From contig CALWPD010000004.1 of the NCBI GenBank assembly GCA_944383335.1, positions 1 to 54,355 of the forward strand: a DNA stretch of 54,355 nt. The letters are read 5' to 3'. This document shows, piece by piece, positions 7,942 to 14,997 of this stretch (the stretch's first letter is position 1; every line of letters begins with the position of its first letter). The position numbers and the translations under genes were made by a program. Below the pieces are notes generated by a model that had not been told where the DNA came from, searched no databases, and saw only the letters and a program-made list of their open reading frames with translations. The stretch is from an uncultured Clostridia bacterium. GTDB taxonomy: Bacteria; Bacillota; Clostridia; Christensenellales; UBA1242.

Positions 7942-9889
7942 TAACAAATGCATCAACCATCTTCGCTGTTTATCCGCTGAGATGATAACAAATGCAAATA
8001 GTGGACACCCAGGTGTTGCCTTGGGTTCTGCAACTATTTTTTATGCACTTTTTAAAGATCATTATTTTTATGATATAAAAGATCATAATTTTATAGCAAG
8101 AGACCGGTTTGTTGCATCTGCAGGACATGTAAGTGCACTTTATTACGCCACGGCCTATATGTTTAATTTTGGCCTAGGTGAAAATGATTTAAGAAGTTTT
8201 AGACAATTAAATTCTGCCACACCAGGTCATCCAGAGTACAAAGTTACAAATTTTGTGGAAACATCCACAGGGCCACTAGGGCAGGGGGTTGCAAATGCTG
8301 TTGGTATGGCGATTGCCGAAACCATGCTCGCTCAGCGTTTTAATGCACAAAAATATCCAGTATTTGATAATTTCGTATATTGTTTTGCGGGAGATGGATG
8401 CCTTATGGAAGGAGTGGCTCAAGAGGCTTTGAGTCTTGCAGGCACTCTAAAACTTAATAAGTTTATTCTTTTATATGATTATAACAATATGACTATTGAC
8501 GGAAAAGCAGAGGAAACAAATGCAGAAGATATTCGTAAAAAATTTAAAAGTATGCACTTTAATGTTATTTATGTAAGAAATGGTAATAATTATAATTCTG
8601 TTACAAGGGCAATCGCAAAAGCAAAAAAATGCCAAGACAAGCCAACAGTAATAATTTTTAAAACTATTATTGGATATGGTGCTGACACAGCGGGACAAAA
8701 TGCGATTCATGGCAAACCACTTTCTACACAAGAACTGTCTGCGCTCAAGCAACGACTTGGAGTAAAAGAAAGTTTTAGTTTACCAAGTGATATAAAAGAA
8801 TATGTATTAAAAACATCACAGAAAAACAGTACGTTAATTGAAAAATGGAATAATATGTTTGCAGTTTATAAGACAGCAAACCCTGAACTTTATAAACAAC
8901 TTGTTGCATTTTTATCTAATAAAGAGATAGACATTCAAAAACTCATTAGAGAAGATTTAATCACTCAGGATTTGAGTGGTCGTGATGCAAACAGTATAAT
9001 ATTAAGCGATATTTCTCAAAAAATGCCTAGATTTGTTGGTGGAACAGCAGATGTTGCAGCCAGCACAAAGGTATATTTAAAAAATGGTGGCGATTATTCC
9101 TCCCACAATAGAAAAGGCAAAAACATTCACTACGGCATTCGAGAACACGCAATGGGTGCAATCTCTAATGGACTTTCACTTGTTTTAAAGTCGCCAGTGT
9201 TTTGTTCTACTTTTTTGGCATTTTCCAACTATATGTTGCCACCAATCAGAATGAGTGCCCTTATGAACTTGCCCGTGTGGTATATTTTCTCACATGATAG
9301 TTACAAAATAGGTGAGGATGGACCAAGTCATCAGAGCGTTGAACAACTTGGTACACTTAGGTTAATTCCAAATTTAAATGTTTATCGTCCTGCATTCACA
9401 AAAGAAATTTATGCTTGCTATGATCTTGCATTGAATTCATCTGGTCCAAGTGCATTTGCCCTTGCAAGGCAGACGCTAAAATCTCAGGATGCCGACTATG
9501 ACTTTATCAAAAAAGGTGGATATGTCCTTAGCGGAGATACTGGCGATATTGAAATATTAGCAACTGGAAGCGAAGTGGAACTTGCTGTAAAAGTAAAAGA
9601 TATGTTGGGAAGCCAAGATATTAAATGTGTTGTCGCAAGTTTTCCGTGCCTAGAGCAGTTTGATAGGCAACCGAAAGCTTACAAAGATAATGTTTTATCT
9701 AGGGGTAAACTTTTAGTGAGTTTGGAGGCTTCTGATGACAATATTTGGTATAAATATATAGGTAAAGATGGTCTAAGAATAGGGGTTGACAATTTTGGGA
9801 AAAGTGCCAAACCAGCTGATCTTGATGAATATTTTGGTATGACTGCGTCAAAAATAGCAAAAAAATTAAAAAATTATTTAAATAAATGA
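7931..9889 (+). CDS. tkt: Transketolase
   Basis: Full-length transketolase of 652 residues, a cytoplasmic thiamine-diphosphate enzyme that moves two-carbon ketol units between sugar phosphates in the pentose phosphate pathway. Visible motifs are NANSGHPGVALGSATI near residue 22 (ThDP/substrate histidine), STGPLGQGVANAVGMA near 113-128, and the ThDP signature GDGCLMEGVAQEA near 156. The pyrimidine-binding domain follows with GIREHAMGAISNGL near 400 and SHDSYKIGEDGPSHQ near 455, and a C-terminal transketolase domain ends the protein. The start has GAGG 8 bases upstream and overlaps the preceding gene by 11 bp, so translation may be coupled. A strong terminator follows at 9961. One unbroken chain, unlike the split N/C transketolases of some Clostridia. 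Confidence 0.95.
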   Translation: MNINNKCINHLRCLSAEMITNANSGHPGVALGSATIFYALFKDHYFYDIKDHNFIARDRFVASAGHVSALYYATAYMFNFGLGENDLRSFRQLNSATPGHPEYKVTNFVETSTGPLGQGVANAVGMAIAETMLAQRFNAQKYPVFDNFVYCFAGDGCLMEGVAQEALSLAGTLKLNKFILLYDYNNMTIDGKAEETNAEDIRKKFKSMHFNVIYVRNGNNYNSVTRAIAKAKKCQDKPTVIIFKTIIGYGADTAGQNAIHGKPLSTQELSALKQRLGVKESFSLPSDIKEYVLKTSQKNSTLIEKWNNMFAVYKTANPELYKQLVAFLSNKEIDIQKLIREDLITQDLSGRDANSIILSDISQKMPRFVGGTADVAASTKVYLKNGGDYSSHNRKGKNIHYGIREHAMGAISNGLSLVLKSPVFCSTFLAFSNYMLPPIRMSALMNLPVWYIFSHDSYKIGEDGPSHQSVEQLGTLRLIPNLNVYRPAFTKEIYACYDLALNSSGPSAFALARQTLKSQDADYDFIKKGGYVLSGDTGDIEILATGSEVELAVKVKDMLGSQDIKCVVASFPCLEQFDRQPKAYKDNVLSRGKLLVSLEASDDNIWYKYIGKDGLRIGVDNFGKSAKPADLDEYFGMTASKIAKKLKNYLNK

Positions 9890-9921
9890 ATATAAATACA
9901 ACTATTGTATAAATTATATAT

Positions 9922-9958
9922 GTAGGCAAATAATCCTACATCAGTAGGTATAGCCTAC
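9922..9958 (+). other. Alternating GTAGG/CCTAC hairpin element in tkt 3' region
   Basis: Four arms in order GTAGG (9922), CCTAC (9935), GTAGG (9944), CCTAC (9954). They can pair either as 1-2 plus 3-4 or as 2-3 nested in 1-4. The element lies just before the tkt terminator. Confidence 0.4.
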
Positions 9959-9960
9959 CG

Positions 9961-10010
9961 AGCAAAAAGGGTTACAGCAAATGTATCAGTGGCTGTAATC
10001 CTTTTTTGCT
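9961..10010 (+). terminator. Strong intrinsic terminator after tkt
   Basis: A long stem (AGCAAAAAGGGTTACAGC paired with GCTGTAATCCTTTTTTGCT, one mismatch region) with a 13-nt loop and a T run. Confidence 0.85.
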
Positions 10011-10035
10011 TTTTAGGAAATTTTGATAAAATATT

Positions 10036-10063
10036 TTGTATTTACAAAAGTATTTGTTATACT
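10036..10063 (+). promoter_or_regulatory. Promoter of hpf
   Basis: TTGTAT (10036-10041), 16-bp spacer, TATACT (10058-10063); the start codon with its GGAGGA site follows about 20 bp downstream. Confidence 0.5.
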
Positions 10064-10084
10064 AAACTTACATTGGAGGATAAA

Positions 10085-10615
10085 GTGAAAATAGAAATTG
10101 TTGAAAGAAATTATGATGTAGGGGTTAGACTACGTACTTTACTAGAAAAAAAGATTGAAAAATTGAATAGATACTTTCAAGATGCTGCCGTTGCAAGAGT
10201 GGTTTGTGCTAGCGAAGGTAAAAGGTTTAAGCTTGAACTTACAATAATAAACAAAGGAAATATATACAGAAGTGAAACTTATGGTGAAAACATGTATGAA
10301 AATATAGACATAGTTTTACCAAAAATTGAAAGACAGATAATTAAATACTACCAAAAGAATAGAGATAAATTTAAAAAGAGCGCTCTTGATACACAAACAT
10401 TCGAATTCATTGAAGAAGCACCAAAAACAGAAGAAAAATCTATTTATAGGCATAAAGTATTTGACCTTGATCCAATTACAGTTGAGGATGCAAAAGAATA
10501 TCTTGAAAATCTTGAACACGATTTTTATGTGTTTCTTAATGCCGAAACAGGTAAAATCAACATTCTTTACAATAGAAAAGATGGTGATCTTGGTTTAATT
10601 GAGTGTAGATATTAG
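10085..10615 (+). CDS. hpf: Ribosome hibernation promoting factor, long form
   Basis: The start is the GTG at 10085, placed 7 bases after GGAGGA; the longer frame from 9989 runs through the tkt terminator and is not used. The 176-residue protein has the N-terminal RaiA/HPF domain (about 1-100, with VKIEIVERNYDVGVRLRTLL and a basic ENIDIVLPKIERQI helix). After a linker comes the C-terminal dimerisation domain (about 118-176), which contains the family pattern RHKVFDLDPITVEDA and FYVFLNAETGKINILYNRK. Long HPF binds the 30S subunit and pairs two ribosomes into inactive 100S dimers in slow growth. It is monocistronic, with its own promoter and a terminator at 10637. Confidence 0.92.
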   Translation: MKIEIVERNYDVGVRLRTLLEKKIEKLNRYFQDAAVARVVCASEGKRFKLELTIINKGNIYRSETYGENMYENIDIVLPKIERQIIKYYQKNRDKFKKSALDTQTFEFIEEAPKTEEKSIYRHKVFDLDPITVEDAKEYLENLEHDFYVFLNAETGKINILYNRKDGDLGLIECRY

Positions 10616-10636
10616 TTTAAAATATCGTTTATTGTA

Positions 10637-10664
10637 AATACTCTCTTTGTGGGGAGTATTTTTT
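10637..10664 (+). terminator. Intrinsic terminator of hpf whose 3' arm holds the next gene's ribosome site
   Basis: AATACTCTC / GGGGAGTATT with a TTTGT loop and a run of six T. The GGGGAG of the 3' arm sits 8 nt before the ATG at 10665. Confidence 0.7.
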
Positions 10665-11165
10665 ATGAAACGTATTTTAAAAACATTTTCATTTCTATTT
10701 TTTGCTCTAGTTTTGCTCTTTGGTGGTTGTGATTTAAACAATAATGCATTAAGCGTGTCATTTCAAGATATTTCACAGATTGGTGCTGATAAATCTCAAA
10801 TCAAAATTAACTATCAAGAAGAAAAAGATTACAAAGGCAAGTTAACAGATATATTGCTTAAATCTAGCCAAGAGCAAACACACTTGACTTTCACTATAGA
10901 ACTAGGAGAAACATATAACTTAAATTTAACGTTAGCAAATACCTACTATAGTTTAACAAAATTAATTTCAGACATAAATCTTAAAAGTGCTGATTTTATT
11001 AATTACGAAGATGCAATTTCAAAAACTTTTATAATTTCATCAAATAAGCCCACAGAACTTACGTTTATTGCTGTTGTGGCAGAGTTAAGTCAGGGTGAGC
11101 AACTTGTAAATTATTTTGAGGTATCAAGACCATTTACAATCAATGTACCCCAAAAAGTTGATTAA
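10665..11165 (+). CDS. Small lipoprotein of unknown function
   Basis: The start MKRILK at 10665 is chosen because GGGGAG is 8 bases upstream and the signal peptide then has the normal form; the in-frame ATG at 10647 lies in the hpf terminator. The 166-residue product has a basic start, a hydrophobic core and a lipobox LFGGC with the acylated cysteine at position 22. A beta-rich domain follows, rich in Ser, Thr and Asn, with no cysteines or catalytic motif. It resembles the many extracytoplasmic Ig-like or DUF-type lipoproteins of Clostridia, but no family was recognised. It may be read through from hpf, since no promoter of its own was seen. Confidence 0.6.
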   Translation: MKRILKTFSFLFFALVLLFGGCDLNNNALSVSFQDISQIGADKSQIKINYQEEKDYKGKLTDILLKSSQEQTHLTFTIELGETYNLNLTLANTYYSLTKLISDINLKSADFINYEDAISKTFIISSNKPTELTFIAVVAELSQGEQLVNYFEVSRPFTINVPQKVD

Positions 11166-11170
11166 AATGT

Positions 11171-11208
11171 TTGAAAAAAATCACATATTATTGTAATATA
11201 AATATATG
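11171..11208 (+). promoter_or_regulatory. Leaderless-type promoter of degenerate ABC ATPase gene
   Basis: TTGAAA (11171-11176), 17-bp spacer, TAATAT (11194-11199), then exactly 6 nt to the ATG at 11206; no Shine-Dalgarno sequence. Confidence 0.6.
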
Positions 11209-11850
11209 ATTGATGTAAAGAATTTATATTTAAAGTATATTCGTGAGTATTATGCGCTTTTTGATGTAAATTTGCATATTCAAAAAGGTGAAAGTGTGGC
11301 ACTTGTTGGCGATGAAGGTAGTGGAAAGACTACTCTTCTTCGTGTACTTGCTAAACTTGAAAAGTATGATAAAGGTGAAATATATGTTCGAGAAATAAAC
11401 TTAAATAAAGTTGACTATAAGACTGATATTTCGCTTGGTTACATATCTTCAACTCCAGTTTTTTTTGAAAACAAAACAATATATGAAAATCTAAAGTATG
11501 TTTTAAAAAGTAGAAAGGTAAAACCAAAAGATATTGAACAAAAGGTAAATTCGGCAATTATTGAGTTCTCACTTGAAACCTTGCGGAATAAAAAAGCAAA
11601 AGAACTTTCCCTTTATGAGAAATATATTGTTTGTATTGCTAGGCTTTCACTGCGTTCGCTTGACATAGTGCTAATTGACGATATTTTTGAAAACCTAGAC
11701 TCAGAACAACAAAATTTTATAATATCGTTGATAAAAAAAGTATTTGTTGATAATAAAGTTACAACTCTCATTGCTAGCAGTGAAGAAAATTTATTAAAAG
11801 GTGTTTGTAAACGGTTCATCCACTTTAAAAATGGCTCTGTAATAAAATAG
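11206..11850 (+). CDS. Orphan ABC-type ATPase with degenerate catalytic motifs
   Basis: The 214-residue protein has the fold of a single ABC nucleotide-binding domain of FtsE size. The Walker A motif is intact (GDEGSGKTT, residues 35-43), so nucleotide binding is likely. Other motifs are changed. The Q-loop position reads YISSTP without Gln, the signature LSGGQ is LSLYEK (134-139), the Walker B end is IVLIDD with Asp159 in place of the catalytic Glu, and the switch His is replaced by Ser191/192. The D-loop ENLDSEQ remains. No permease or binding protein adjoins it; the neighbours are a lipoprotein and a repeat cluster. Slow or absent ATP hydrolysis is inferred; the partner is unknown. Confidence 0.65.
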   Translation: MIDVKNLYLKYIREYYALFDVNLHIQKGESVALVGDEGSGKTTLLRVLAKLEKYDKGEIYVREINLNKVDYKTDISLGYISSTPVFFENKTIYENLKYVLKSRKVKPKDIEQKVNSAIIEFSLETLRNKKAKELSLYEKYIVCIARLSLRSLDIVLIDDIFENLDSEQQNFIISLIKKVFVDNKVTTLIASSEENLLKGVCKRFIHFKNGSVIK

Positions 11851-11900
11851 AGAGAAATAAAGTAGATGAGATTTTTGCTATAAAATTTTTGATATAAAAA

Positions 11901-11938
11901 AATATTCGTATAAAGTTTGACCATACGAGTATTTTTCG
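11901..11938 (+). repeat. Hairpin repeat, copy 1 (second copy at 54281)
   Basis: A 38-bp element with arms AATATTCGTAT and ATACGAGTATT around AAAGTTTGACC, ending in TTTTTCG. It matches 54281-54318 at about 36 of 38 positions. It can also act as the terminator of the ABC ATPase gene. Confidence 0.7.
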
Positions 11939-11940
11939 AA

Positions 11941-12141
11941 GGTAATTCTCAGAGCGACGGTTTGTTGAGATCCTTCGTCAGCCGTCAAGTAGAGGCCGTT
12001 CTCAGGATGACAAGAAAGTGCCGTCAGGGAAGTCGTTCTCAGGATGACTTTTTTCGTCGTTCTGAGCGTCAGCGAAGCACCTCAACTACTTCGTCATTCT
12101 GAGACTGGCTTACAAAGCGTCGACCTACGAAGAATCTCAAT
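11941..12141 (+). repeat. Cluster of dispersed palindromic repeats (GTCATTCTGAG ... GAATCTC family)
   Basis: Within the 454-bp stretch without a gene (11851-12304) lie several imperfect copies of a 40-50-bp unit. A minus-oriented copy is at about 11965-12012 (TTGAGATCC to CTCAGGATGAC), fragments are around 12034-12074, and a plus-oriented copy is at 12094-12139 (GTCATTCTGAG to GAAGAATCTCA). Local GC is higher than in the genes. The same family is seen at 54094-54230. Open frames across it are only translations of the repeat. Confidence 0.75.
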
Positions 12142-12185
12142 AAAAGTCGTGAATTTCACCCCCAAAGTCAAAAAAATTACAAATT

Positions 12186-12227
12186 TTTTAAAAAATTTTG
12201 TTAAAACGCTTGGCAAGACTAGGGGGG
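12186..12227 (+). repeat. Short copy of the G-tract promoter element (full copy at 30657)
   Basis: TTTTGTTAAAACGC then TTGGCAAGACTA and six G match the element before the 30732 gene. Here the -35-like hexamer is TTGGCA, the G run is short (12222-12227), and no -10 box follows at a useful distance, so it looks decayed. Confidence 0.55.
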
Positions 12228-12304
12228 CAAAAAGCGTGCGTTTGTTTATATCCTACTCACACTTAATATAATTTATGAATAATATAATTTGTTGAGGAGG
12301 ATAG

Positions 12305-13321
12305 ATGAAAAAATTTAGTATTTTACTGATTGCATTGCTTTTATGTGTAACTGCAACACTATATGCGTGTGGTGATCCAAAAAATGATGAATATGTAACA
12401 CTTCGTGTAAATGAAGTAACTCACAGCATATTTTATGCCCCATTATATGTAGCGATTAACAATGGCTACTTTGAACAAGAAGGCTTAAAGATAGAATTAT
12501 CTAATGGCGGTGGTGCAGACAAATCAATGACTGCAATACTTTCAGGTGATGCAGATATTGGACTAATGGGTCCAGAAGCGGCTATATATGTAACAGAAGG
12601 TGGTGCAAATGACAAACCTGTGGTGTTTGGACAGCTGACAAAGAGAGATGGTTCATTTATTGTTTCTAAAACTGCAATTCATGATTTTACAGTTGCTGAC
12701 CTTGTGGGAAAGGAGATCATTGGCGGAAGAAAAGGTGGAGTGCCTGCCATGACACTTGAATATGTTATTAAAGAGGTTGGCTACACAGTTGGAACTGGTG
12801 GAAATCAGGTAAACTTAAGGACTGATGTGGCCTTTGATTTGACAGCCAGTGTATTTGATTCAACAGATGCAGATTTTTGTACGCTTTTTGAACCAACCGC
12901 AAGTGAACTTTGTGCAGAGCGTGGGTATCACATAGTTGCATCAGTGGGCGAGGTTAGCGGAGAAGTGCCATACACTGCTTTTATGGCAAAAAGAGGCTAC
13001 ATTAACGATAATCCATTGACAGTTGAAAGGTTTTTGAGAGCAGTTTATCGTGGATATAGATTTTTACTCACAGCGGATGTTGATGACATTGCCGAAAGTT
13101 TAAAGCCATCATTTGAGGGAGTGTCTGAAGCAAGCATAATAACTTCAATTCAAAGTTATATTAATTGTGATGCGTGGGTTAATAGTCCTGCAATGACCGA
13201 AACAGCTTTTGATAGACTTCAAGACATTATGATTTCTGCTGGAGAACTGGATCAAAAGGTAGAATTTTCAAGTGTTGTTGATAACACTATTGCCAATAGA
13301 GTTTATGCATATTTTGCATAA
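12305..13321 (+). CDS. ABC importer substrate-binding lipoprotein, NMT1/SsuA-like
   Basis: The 338-residue lipoprotein starts with ATG 5 bases after GAGGAGGA. It has a signal peptide with a lipobox LYAC (acylated Cys22). The mature part follows the NMT1/THI5-like periplasmic-binding pattern: HSIFYAPLYVAINNGYFEQEGLK near 43-65 (here split as HSIFYAPLYVA and NGYFEQEGLK), a GGGADKSMTAILSGDADIGLMG segment, and later RFLRAVYRGYRFLL. The family delivers thiamine pyrimidine precursors, sulfonates, taurine or nitrate. No thiamine-pyrophosphate riboswitch is seen upstream and no sulfonate genes are nearby, so the substrate is undetermined. It is followed by a terminator and then by the ATPase and permease genes of the same importer. 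Confidence 0.85.
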   Translation: MKKFSILLIALLLCVTATLYACGDPKNDEYVTLRVNEVTHSIFYAPLYVAINNGYFEQEGLKIELSNGGGADKSMTAILSGDADIGLMGPEAAIYVTEGGANDKPVVFGQLTKRDGSFIVSKTAIHDFTVADLVGKEIIGGRKGGVPAMTLEYVIKEVGYTVGTGGNQVNLRTDVAFDLTASVFDSTDADFCTLFEPTASELCAERGYHIVASVGEVSGEVPYTAFMAKRGYINDNPLTVERFLRAVYRGYRFLLTADVDDIAESLKPSFEGVSEASIITSIQSYINCDAWVNSPAMTETAFDRLQDIMISAGELDQKVEFSSVVDNTIANRVYAYFA

Positions 13322-13334
13322 GAAAAAAATTTTT

Positions 13335-13364
13335 AACACTCGCATATTTTTGCGAGTGTTTTTG
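13335..13364 (+). terminator. Terminator between binding-protein gene and importer ATPase
   Basis: AACACTCGCA / TGCGAGTGTT with a 7-nt A/T loop and a T run. It probably makes the binding protein transcript separate from the two downstream genes. Confidence 0.85.
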
Positions 13365-13373
13365 TATATGTTT

Positions 13374-13403
13374 TTAACATTTTTTGGATAATTCAAGTAC
13401 AAT
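13374..13403 (+). promoter_or_regulatory. Promoter for importer ATPase and permease
   Basis: TTAACA (13374-13379), 18-bp spacer, TACAAT (13398-13403), followed by GGAGGTG. Confidence 0.55.
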
Positions 13404-13424
13404 GATTTGAGGAGGTGAAAATAA

Positions 13425-14189
13425 TTGGAAAATTATTTACAATTAAAAGATATTTCACTTTCATATCACACAAAAGAAGGTGAGGTACTTGCACTATGTG
13501 GCATAAATTTTAACGTGGAAAAAAATGAGTTTGTGAGTATTGTGGGACCAAGTGGCTGTGGAAAGACAACTATACTTTCACTGATTGCTGGGCTTTTAAA
13601 ATCCACCAAAGGTGAGGTTTTGCTTGATGGAGAAAAAATCTCCAAAGATACAAACATAGGATACATGTTTCAAAGGGATAATTTGTTTCCATGGCGAACG
13701 ATATATAAAAATGTGTGTATAGGTCTTGAAATAAAGCATAAAAAAAAGGATCAACAAAGTTTACAACATGTTGAAGACCTTTTAAAAAAATATGGTCTAT
13801 ATGAGTTTAGAAATAGTTATCCAAGTCAACTGTCAGGAGGCATGCGTCAGCGTGCAGCGCTTATTCGTACGCTTTGTTTAAAACCCAAAATTTTGCTTTT
13901 AGATGAACCTTTTTCGGCACTTGATTACCAAACAAAACTCAGCGTTTGTGATGATGTTCATTCCATAATTACGAAAGAAAAACAAACGGCAATTTTGGTT
14001 ACGCACGACATATCTGAAGCCATTTCAGTTTCTGATAGGGTAATTGTGCTTTCCAAAAGGCCAGCCAAAGTAAAAAGTATACAAACGATAGATTTGAAAA
14101 ACATAGAATCGCCATTAAAAAGGCGTGAAAGTCCAAAATTTTCAAAGTATTTTGATTTAATTTACAGGGAGCTTGGCAGTGAAAAATAA
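13425..14189 (+). CDS. ABC importer ATP-binding protein (SsuB/TauB/ThiZ-like)
   Basis: The 254-residue ATPase starts at TTG, the only sensible start after GGAGGTG. All motifs are intact: Walker A GPSGCGKTT near 43-51, Q-loop YMFQRDNLFPWRT near 80-92, signature LSGGMRQRAALIR near 138-150, Walker B ILLLDEPFSALD near 156-167, and the switch His in VTHDISEA. The FPW after the Q-loop is typical of the nitrate/sulfonate/taurine/HMP importer group. It pairs with the permease, whose GTG start overlaps the end of this gene by 11 bp, and with the binding protein upstream. It powers import at the cytoplasmic membrane; the substrate is not known. Confidence 0.9.
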   Translation: MENYLQLKDISLSYHTKEGEVLALCGINFNVEKNEFVSIVGPSGCGKTTILSLIAGLLKSTKGEVLLDGEKISKDTNIGYMFQRDNLFPWRTIYKNVCIGLEIKHKKKDQQSLQHVEDLLKKYGLYEFRNSYPSQLSGGMRQRAALIRTLCLKPKILLLDEPFSALDYQTKLSVCDDVHSIITKEKQTAILVTHDISEAISVSDRVIVLSKRPAKVKSIQTIDLKNIESPLKRRESPKFSKYFDLIYRELGSEK

Positions 14190-14997
14190 GAAAAAAATCA
14201 TTAACTATTCTAAAGAACATCAAAAATATTTAAAGAAAATTAAAGTTGATAAATTCACAACATTGATTTCACAAGTTTTGTTACTTGTTGCTATTGTTGG
14301 ACTTTGGGAACTCTTAACACACTTGAAAGTTTTGGATGCATTCTTTTTGAGTTCTCCTTCAAGGATGATTAGTGAACTTATAGATCTATTTAAAAGTGGT
14401 ACACTGTTTTATCATATAGGAATAACTCTTTATGAAACATTAATTGGTTTTGCTATCGCCACAATACTTGGAACTCTTATTGCCATAATTCTTTGGTGGA
14501 GTAGAAAACTAAGAAAGATTTTAGAACCATATATCGTAATTTTAAATGCACTGCCTAAAATAGCGCTTGGTCCAGTTATTATAATTTGGGTTGGAGCGGG
14601 CACTTCAGCAATAATAACTATGTGTATTTTAATATGTGTAGTCATTACAACATTATCAATGCTTTCTGCATTTTTAGAATGCGATGAGGATAAAATTGCA
14701 CTTTTGCGGTCTATGGGAGCAAACAAATTTCAGATACTCATAAAACTTGTTATTCCAAATGCTTTAACAGAATTCGTTTCAGTGCTAAAAATAAATGTTG
14801 GTATGAGTTGGGTTGGAACAATAATGGGTGAATACTTAGTTAGCAAGGCGGGACTTGGTTACTTAATTGTTTATGGTGGACAGGTTTTTCAACTCGATTT
14901 AGTAATGGCAAGCACGCTAGTACTTTGTATTCTTGCTTGCATCATGTATCTTTTTGTTGGTATTTTGGAAAAAAAGGTTAGGAAACATAAGGAATAA
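14179..14997 (+). CDS. ABC importer permease (SsuC/TauC/ThiX-like)
   Basis: The start is placed at GTG 14179, 7 bases after AGGGAG; TTG at 14173 is too close to that site. The 272-residue protein has about six membrane helices beginning near residue 35. The BPD_transp_1 EAA-type loop LLRSMGANKFQILIKLVIPNAL (seen as LLRSMGANKFQI then LVIPNAL) near 178-200 contacts the ATPase. The segment MGEYLVSKAGLGYLI is typical of this permease group. It completes the importer begun at 12305. Its last 81 bp overlap the 3' end of the minus-strand YkvI-like gene, an unusually long tail-to-tail overlap of coding sequence. Confidence 0.9.
   Translation: MKNKKKIINYSKEHQKYLKKIKVDKFTTLISQVLLLVAIVGLWELLTHLKVLDAFFLSSPSRMISELIDLFKSGTLFYHIGITLYETLIGFAIATILGTLIAIILWWSRKLRKILEPYIVILNALPKIALGPVIIIWVGAGTSAIITMCILICVVITTLSMLSAFLECDEDKIALLRSMGANKFQILIKLVIPNALTEFVSVLKINVGMSWVGTIMGEYLVSKAGLGYLIVYGGQVFQLDLVMASTLVLCILACIMYLFVGILEKKVRKHKE

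Noticed and set aside
9989-10084. N-terminal extension of HPF
   Set aside because: It would begin in the tkt terminator; GTG 10085 has a strong ribosome site and gives the normal HPF N-terminus.
11917-12271. Two overlapping open frames in the 11.9-12.3 kb region
   Set aside because: They translate the dispersed repeats, have no ribosome site and encode arginine/serine-rich low-complexity sequence.
12142-12304. Thiamine-pyrophosphate riboswitch before the NMT1-like binding protein
   Set aside because: The conserved CTGAGA-type core and paired helices could not be found; only A/T-rich DNA, the G-tract element and a promoter-like stretch are present.
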